A stretch of 6,616 bases of DNA from Ignavibacteriota bacterium (GTDB taxonomy: Bacteria > Bacteroidota > Kapaibacteriia > Palsa-1295). The notes beneath the pieces were generated by a model. It did not search any database. It was given only the letters and a program-made list of their open reading frames with translations, and was not told where the DNA came from. The stretch spans positions 5,420-12,035 of the forward strand of contig PLXB01000270.1 in NCBI GenBank assembly GCA_003151215.1, written 5' to 3'. Shown piece by piece: positions 1 through 6,616 of this stretch (position 1 is its first letter; every line of letters starts with the position of its first letter). The position numbers were made by a program, and so were the translations under genes.

Positions 1-713
1 TGTTTGTATTAAAAGTCCTTCTTGCAAGTTTCTCCATCCCGGTGGTATTTGCTCTTCTTTCTCCACTGTTCCTGCGAAAAATAAAAGGATTATTTCTCTT
101 GCAGATATTTAGTTTTGGACTCCCTGTACTACTCGCATTTATTGCTCCGCAATTTCGTCATCATGGCAGATATTTTTTTGAAGTATTTCCCGTATTGATC
201 ATTCTCGGTACTTTGGTTTGTGTAAAAATATTTTCATCTCATCAACGTAATAAATTTGTCATCTATGTTCAGTCGGTGTTTATCACTATTGCTCTGATGG
301 GTGCATGGCGCGGAGTATTGCTCTCGGCAGAATCTGTAAGAAATATTAATGATCAGCACCTTGCCGTTGCTTCATGGATAAATGAGAATATATCTGAGAA
401 TGATAAACTTGCCGCTCAAGATGTCGGTGCAATAGGATATTTTACAAAGCGGCAAGTTATTGATCTTACAGGACTTGTAAGTCCTGAATTTTACCCTTTG
501 CAAAAAGATCAATCACTTGTATGGAAAGAAGCACGGAAACAAGGCGCGAATTTTTTTATTATTTATACGAGACTCAATCCGGATTTTTATCAATTTGCGA
601 AAGACTCGCTTGAGAGGCTAAAAGAATTCCGCGTTAGACCTCCTCTTGCCGCAAGTGCGGACACGGTAATGTCGGTTTTTCGAGTGAAAAAATACCCTTA
701 TGCCGCTCGGTGA
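1..713 (+). CDS. GT-C type membrane glycosyltransferase, C-terminal part (5'-truncated)
   Basis: The reading frame is open from base 3 to the TGA at 711-713 (236 codons), so the true start lies left of the window; the GTG at 42 is only an internal codon. The visible part opens with several hydrophobic segments (about residues 1-20, 28-50, 58-75 and 83-103), separated by short basic loops. One segment is preceded by HHGRYFFEVFPV, the Arg-Tyr ... Pro arrangement common in late membrane segments of the GT39/ArnT/Rgt-like (GT-C) superfamily. It ends in a soluble domain of about 125 residues with the pattern ASWINENISENDKLAAQDVG, then GYF and DLTGLVSPE, which recurs in this family. Known for the family: sugar transfer from a polyprenyl-phosphate donor on the outer face of the membrane. 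The catalytic first outer loop is outside the window, so donor and acceptor are unknown. It overlaps the next gene by 14 bp, suggesting one operon. Confidence 0.8.
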   Translation, partial: FVLKVLLASFSIPVVFALLSPLFLRKIKGLFLLQIFSFGLPVLLAFIAPQFRHHGRYFFEVFPVLIILGTLVCVKIFSSHQRNKFVIYVQSVFITIALMGAWRGVLLSAESVRNINDQHLAVASWINENISENDKLAAQDVGAIGYFTKRQVIDLTGLVSPEFYPLQKDQSLVWKEARKQGANFFIIYTRLNPDFYQFAKDSLERLKEFRVRPPLAASADTVMSVFRVKKYPYAAR

Positions 714-3700
714 AAAGAAGGTGAGGCGGTTGACAGGATTGATGCTGGTAGTGGCAGTTCTAATAACTCGCCTTCCGCTCATCTCACGGATGCTCTATGA
801 ATTCGACTCGGTCGATTTTGCCGTTGCAACATTCCGCTTCAGTATTGATCAGGTTACTCCACATTTCCCCGGCTATATTCTCCATATTCTCTTTGCAAAA
901 TTTCTTTTATTTTTTATCAGCGATGTAAATCTTGCATTCGTCTGGATTAGTATTTTACTTTCTACCGGCTCAGTACTTTTTCTGTGGAGAGCAGGATCTG
1001 CTCTTTACGGTGAAAGAGTCGGAGTTATTGCCTCAGTGCTCTGGCTCTTTACTCCCATCTTCTGGTTTTACGGTGAAGTTGCAACAGCTTACGTATATGA
1101 AGCTTTTTTTGCAAGTGCTTTTCTTTACTTCGGAATTTCACTTCTTCGTAAACCAGATAAGGAGTGGTTCGTCTATTCACTTTTTATCGCCCTTGCATTT
1201 GCAACCGGAGCGCGGCAATCGAGCATTCTTTTCTTTACTCCCTGTGTAATTTATATATTATGGAAAACCCGACAGCCTTTGAAAATATGCTTTACGGGAC
1301 TTGTACTTTTTCTCATTATCGCCGCAACATGGATGGCAATTCTATTTTCTGATAGCGGCGGTATCGATCGATATTTCGCTCAAATTGGAAGCGAAACTGT
1401 ATATCGGTCACAGTCTATTCTTTTTGGGAATTCATTCTCTACTCAATTATCAGTCATAGCAAAGGTATTGCTCTACCTTTTTATAGCCGCGTTGCCATTC
1501 CTGATAATAATTATTGTTTCGTTGATCCGATATCGGAAGAGAACAACTACTTTCATAAAAGCTCATTTCAAAAGACCAACACTTCATTTTACAATCCTTG
1601 TTGCCATCCCTCCCTTCCTTTTTTATATCGCCATCTATTTTATGAAGGCTGGATATTTGCTCAATATTCTTCCAAGTATTGCATTGATTTCGGCAGTATT
1701 GCTCGATCAAATGACGATTTGGAATGCTGAGAGAATGAAGAAGAGACCCGGAAATTCATTATTACTTACCCGACCGCTCATCACAACTGCTGCAATCCGG
1801 TATTGCATCATCATCCTTGCTTTTGATATCTTCATTTTCTTTTTTCCCTTTCCATGGCTTTGTGAAAAAAATTTTAATAATGCTTTTACTTTAGACTCCT
1901 TCAATGCTCAAGCATCGATTCTTGATCCAACGCTCGGTGGGGGAAAAGGACTTGCGCTTAACAGACTCTTTTCTTTTAGCAGTATCCATGGGATTGTATC
2001 CACCGATAAACTTCATACGGAAGTTTTGGAAGCTTTAAAAAAGGAGTCAGCTGACCCAGCTGATCTTATCATTCTCGATACTTGGTGGCATCGGTGGGGA
2101 TACTATTATTCACAGCGAAGTATGATCTATGATATTCGTGATTTTCCTTTAAGCGATTCGCTGTGGGTTGGCGTCTCGCAAAATTATATACGAGAAGGAA
2201 TTGCCGATTCAGTTCTTGAAATTCCACATGAAAAGAAGGTAATTATTCTTTTACGCGAAGATCATCCTTCATTCAAATCCGTCGCAAAGCAACTTCATCT
2301 GAAGCGAATCGGATTACCAAAATATTTAGATATGTACCGTATCACAGATGAGCATTTTTCGTTACAATGGAAAAATGTACGATTTGTTAAGGAGTAGTGC
2401 GGGGGGGTTTTAATTCCGCATGAATCCAGTTTGCAGTAACAGGATCAAGCCTTACCCATCCCCCTTTTTCGGGAATATTTATTTCTTCATTTCCATCTTT
2501 ATCGACATCGCCGATAAATCCAAAACATTCCAGCAACGAAAGAGTCGAATCGTTCTTTATATAAAGAATTGTATTCGAACCGCTTGACAGACCTTGTATT
2601 GTATTGGAAACGAGAATGACCTGTGTGGAAGAATCGGATGATATATGTACGAGGCGTGCTTCGGAAATATATTTTCCGGCAAGAACAAGATGGATCGTGT
2701 CTTGGCCTCCATCAAGCCAGGCAGCAACATTGGTTTTGCCATGACGAATATCTTTATACTCCCTTCGAGTCGTATCGACAGGTGAATTGCTTAACTCATG
2801 AATCACCAGATTTCTTTGGCTCATCTTCGCATCGCGGAGTTTCGTGCGAATTGTCATATCAAGTTTCGAATCATAGCGCCAGAAAAATTCATTTCCGATC
2901 AGAAAGAACAGAAAAAGTAACGAGACACCAATATAGATTACCTTCGTTACTTTTTTGCCCGAGATTATCTGGTTCATCCTCTCTGCTCTCTGCGTTCGGG
3001 GCGCTGACGATTAGGCCGGCGCTGATTCCCATTGCGGTTCCCGCCGCCGCCTCTTCCCTTATCATTGAAGCGGTTTTCTTTTCGGCGTGGTGATGCGCCA
3101 TTTTGCTGGGCCGCTTCTATGATCTCAGGTTGAGGTTTCTGTCCGAGAAATTCCGGAGTAATATCTTTGCCTGCAGAGTTGATAAATTTGAACTCATCTC
3201 CGCGAAGCGAATCGTCATTCACCAATTTTCCGCGAACATGGAGACGCATTTTCATCTTTCTCCAGGGTGAGAAAAACCCCTGTGTAAGCGGCTCATGGAG
3301 AATCGGATGAACGCGAAGCGTGAGCGATCCGCCTTCGCTTTCGTTTTTGAATCGCTCAAGCCATCTCTCGATCTGATGAAGAACACTTGATTGTGAAACC
3401 AACATCCCTGTTCCGCCACATGCACTGCACTGATCGCTCATCGTTTCGCCAAGCGATTGGCGGATGCGTTGACGAGTAATCTGCATCAAGCCGAAATCCG
3501 TCAGCGGTAAGATCGAAGATTTTGCCCGATCGCGGCGCAATTCCTTCTTCATCTCGTCATAAACTTTCTTCTTATTGCGTTCATCGATCATATCGATGAA
3601 ATCGACAACAATAATGCCGCCAATATCCCGTAGCCGTAATTGTCTGGCAATTTCACGAGCCGATTCAAGATTTGTTTTCAATGAATTCAATTCCTGCTCA

Positions 3701-6616
3701 CGCCGCGCAGCATAGCGTCCGGAGTTCACATCGATCACAACCATTGCCTCGGTCTTTTCGATGAAGAGATAGCCTCCTGATGGGAGGACAACCTTTCTCG
3801 ACATTGTCTGCTCGATTTCTTCTTCGATTCCGAGTGCATCGAAAACAGGCTTTGTTTCCTTATAAGATTCTACCGTGCCGGCAAGATTCGGTGATGCCCA
3901 TTGAATGTAATCGAGAACTTCCCGGTACATCTTCTTATCATCGACAACGATCTTGGTGATGTCATTCGAAAAAAGATCGCGCAGCACGCTATTGGTAATA
4001 TTCGTATCCTGAAAAGCGAGCAGCGGCGGCTCTTTATCTTTGATCTTCTGCTGAATAGAATTCCAATCGTTGACCAGATTTTGAAGGTCTTCGCGAAGCG
4101 CTGACTCTTCTTTATTCTCTGCAACGGTTCGAATAATGACTCCGACATCTTTCGGTTTGAGCGACCGGATTACTTTACGAAGTCTGCGTCGTTCGCGCAC
4201 AGAAAAGACTTTTTTACTGATACCGATTCCCGGCTCGAACGGTACAAGAACCAGGAAGCGTCCAGGAAGAGAGATGCGGCTAGTGACGCGAACTCCCTTA
4301 TTGGCAAAAGCTTCACGTGTGACCTGAACCAAAATATTTTGTCCCGGTTCGAGATCAATGTTCGGCATTTCCAAAGTGGAGAAAGCACGGCGAGGTCCTT
4401 TAGACTGTGGCTGTCTTAATTCGCGTCTCGGTTCCGGTCGCGGAGTTCCGTCATCAGGACTGCCTTTCAAACGAAGCTGCGGATGTCCTTCGACAACGGC
4501 GGCAAGAACAGGTTCTTCGACTTCATCTTCATCAAATTCATCATCTTCAGAGTCATCATCATCATCTCTCATATCGGCGCCTTCGCTGGCAAGAAAGGAC
4601 ATCGATCCATCGAATGAGTCGCCGACATCGGAGAAATGAAGAAATGCGTCCTGAGCTAGTCCGACATTGATAAAAGCAGCATTCATTCCCGGAATCACCT
4701 TAGCAACTTTGCCGAGGAATATCTCGCCGACGTGGCGGACGGTTTCGGGGTTTTCTACAAAAAGCTCGACAAGGCGTCCGTTCTCGGTGATAGCGATGCG
4801 GACTTCATTCTCGAGCCGGGCATTAATAATTATTTCTTTACGAAATTGTACCATAGCAGTATATATCAACTCCTCCGGTCTCATGTGATCGGAAGAAACG
4901 GTGAATAATACCTGCTTTTATTTTCGGATGAAATACAGCGACGGATGTTTTTTACGTCCTCACTGGTCTCTGTTGTTCGTAGCTTCTATGAATCAGATGC
5001 CGCCGGTGCATATGGTTGGAAGTCCTTAAATCGAATACTCGGGTAACAGAAAAAAACAAGCACGGAGTGAGAGATTCCTTTTGATTCGGCAGTAATCCGA
5101 TCAAAGCAATATGCGGTTGAAAATTCTCCTGATGACAAAGTCTCGCGGAGTAAATTCCCGGATTTGTGATATGAGTGCGTTCTCCCATGAGCCGGAACAT
5201 ACCGGCGCAGAAGGAGAAGATCACAAAGGGCAAAAGCATTTGCACTGAAACTGTTTTTCTCTTAATGATTAGGACTTACCCAAAGTTTGCTTCCTCCAAC
5301 AAGGAGGATAAATCATTACAAAACAAACTTTGTGAACTTTACTAAGAACGGAATTCGGAGATCATTCAACTCTTTAATAAAACAACTCCAAAAAGAACTT
5401 AGACTACTTTTTCATCTTTTAGGCTTTCCGGCCCAATAAGACCGGGGATATGCCATAATAGCAGGTTTAACAAAAATCAAGTTAATTTTGCGGACAGAAG
5501 CTCTAAATCCTTGATAGAGAGTTAGTTACACGAAGCTATCTGTCCCCAATGAGATAATAAACAACTTCCTACCATAAAGAATCCATAAAAAATAGAGCTT
5601 ATAGTTCCCCGTGAGGGATCTCGATGGATTTAGCCATTCCGTTAACCCGATTTTTTTTAAGATATTTCTTCCCTTCTCTTAGATACTCAAGCTATTTCTA
5701 GAATAATATCTTAAAAGTACTTTTCGAACGAAGTAATAACTACTGTCGTTGAATAATTTGTATGATTACGCAACTTCTTAGCAGTATTACAATGGCATTT
5801 CAGTCGCTCATCGCCAATAAGATGCGTGCATTACTGACAATGCTTGGCATTATCATCGGAGTGGGGTCTGTAATCACTCTTACGGCGATCGGTCAGGGCG
5901 CTTCGAAAGCCGTTTCCGATCGGATCAATTCCATGGGGACAAATCTGATCCAGATCGATCCTGGTCCGACGAATGTCGGCGGTATTTCTTCCGGCGCAGG
6001 AGGCAGCGTTCATATTACCGAAAAAGATGTCGATGCATTGAGGCGTTCACCTCTACTGAGTTCCGTTGAACCTTCGGTAGATACTCGCGGACAAGTTCTT
6101 TCAACAGGTGCAAATTGGGTAACGCGCATTTTAGGAACGACGCCTGAATGTTTGAAGATCAGAAATTACAATATCGAAATCGGAACGGTCTTTAGCGATG
6201 ATGACGCTCATTCCGGCGCAAAAGTCTGTATTATCGGTAAAACTGTTGCTGCGAATTTATTCGGCGATAACCTGAGCGCAATGGGCCAAATGATAAGAAT
6301 TAAGCAAGTGCCGTTTACGGTTATCGGCGTTTTGAAAGAAAAAGGTTCGAATTCCTACGGACAGGATCAGGATGATATCGTCATTGGTCCGCTGGCAACC
6401 GTTCAGAAGAAGCTCATGGGCACGACATGGCTTGAAGATATCTTTGCAAGCGCCATATCCGAAAGTGCAACGACGGCGGCAATAACTGATATTACAAGGA
6501 TCATGCGCGAACAGCATCGCATCCAGCCAGCCGACGATAATGATTTCCGCGTTCGCTCACAAGTCGAGATGGCACAGACGGCTCAGCATAGCACCGATAC
6601 ACTGGCTCTGTTGCTT

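Overview
The window shows four complete or 5'-truncated genes, one 3'-truncated gene, and a long non-coding stretch. It comes from a Gram-negative-type bacterium with moderate GC. The FCB superphylum (Bacteroidota/Chlorobiota/Ignavibacteriota side) is my best guess. The reasons are the style of the RNase E/G protein (no degradosome scaffold, acidic insert in the S1 region, Arg/Gly-rich tail), the MacB-type permease, and weak or absent Shine-Dalgarno sites before most genes. This assignment is an inference without any database search.

Left part (1-2397, + strand): two consecutive polytopic membrane proteins of the GT-C glycosyltransferase type. The first is cut by the window edge and shows only its last membrane segments and C-terminal domain. 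The second is complete and overlaps the first by 14 bp, so the two are probably co-translated. Both probably use lipid-linked sugars on the outer face of the cytoplasmic membrane, for glycan, lipid or protein modification. The acceptor cannot be read from the sequence.

Middle part (2387-4854, - strand): a ribonuclease E/G gene (rng) followed by a small gene of unknown function coupled to it by an ATGA overlap. The small protein has one membrane anchor and a single calcium-loop-like DxDxDG motif. Its 3' end runs 11 bp into the 3' end of the second glycosyltransferase gene, which points toward it.

Right part (4855-6616): about 0.9 kb without a convincing gene separates rng from a divergent + strand gene, a MacB/FtsX-type ABC transporter permease cut by the right edge. 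The half of this spacer nearest the permease is AT-rich and holds several inverted repeats: a hairpin masking a strong Shine-Dalgarno-like sequence, an 11-bp stem with one bulged base, a 12-bp perfect inverted repeat with 38 bases between its arms, and a 12-bp palindrome overlapping that repeat. It is the least explained part of the window and may be a structured leader or control region for the permease operon.

I see no CRISPR array, insertion sequence, tRNA or rRNA, and no clear evidence of a wholly new system. The best leads are the unknown rng-coupled protein and the structured spacer.
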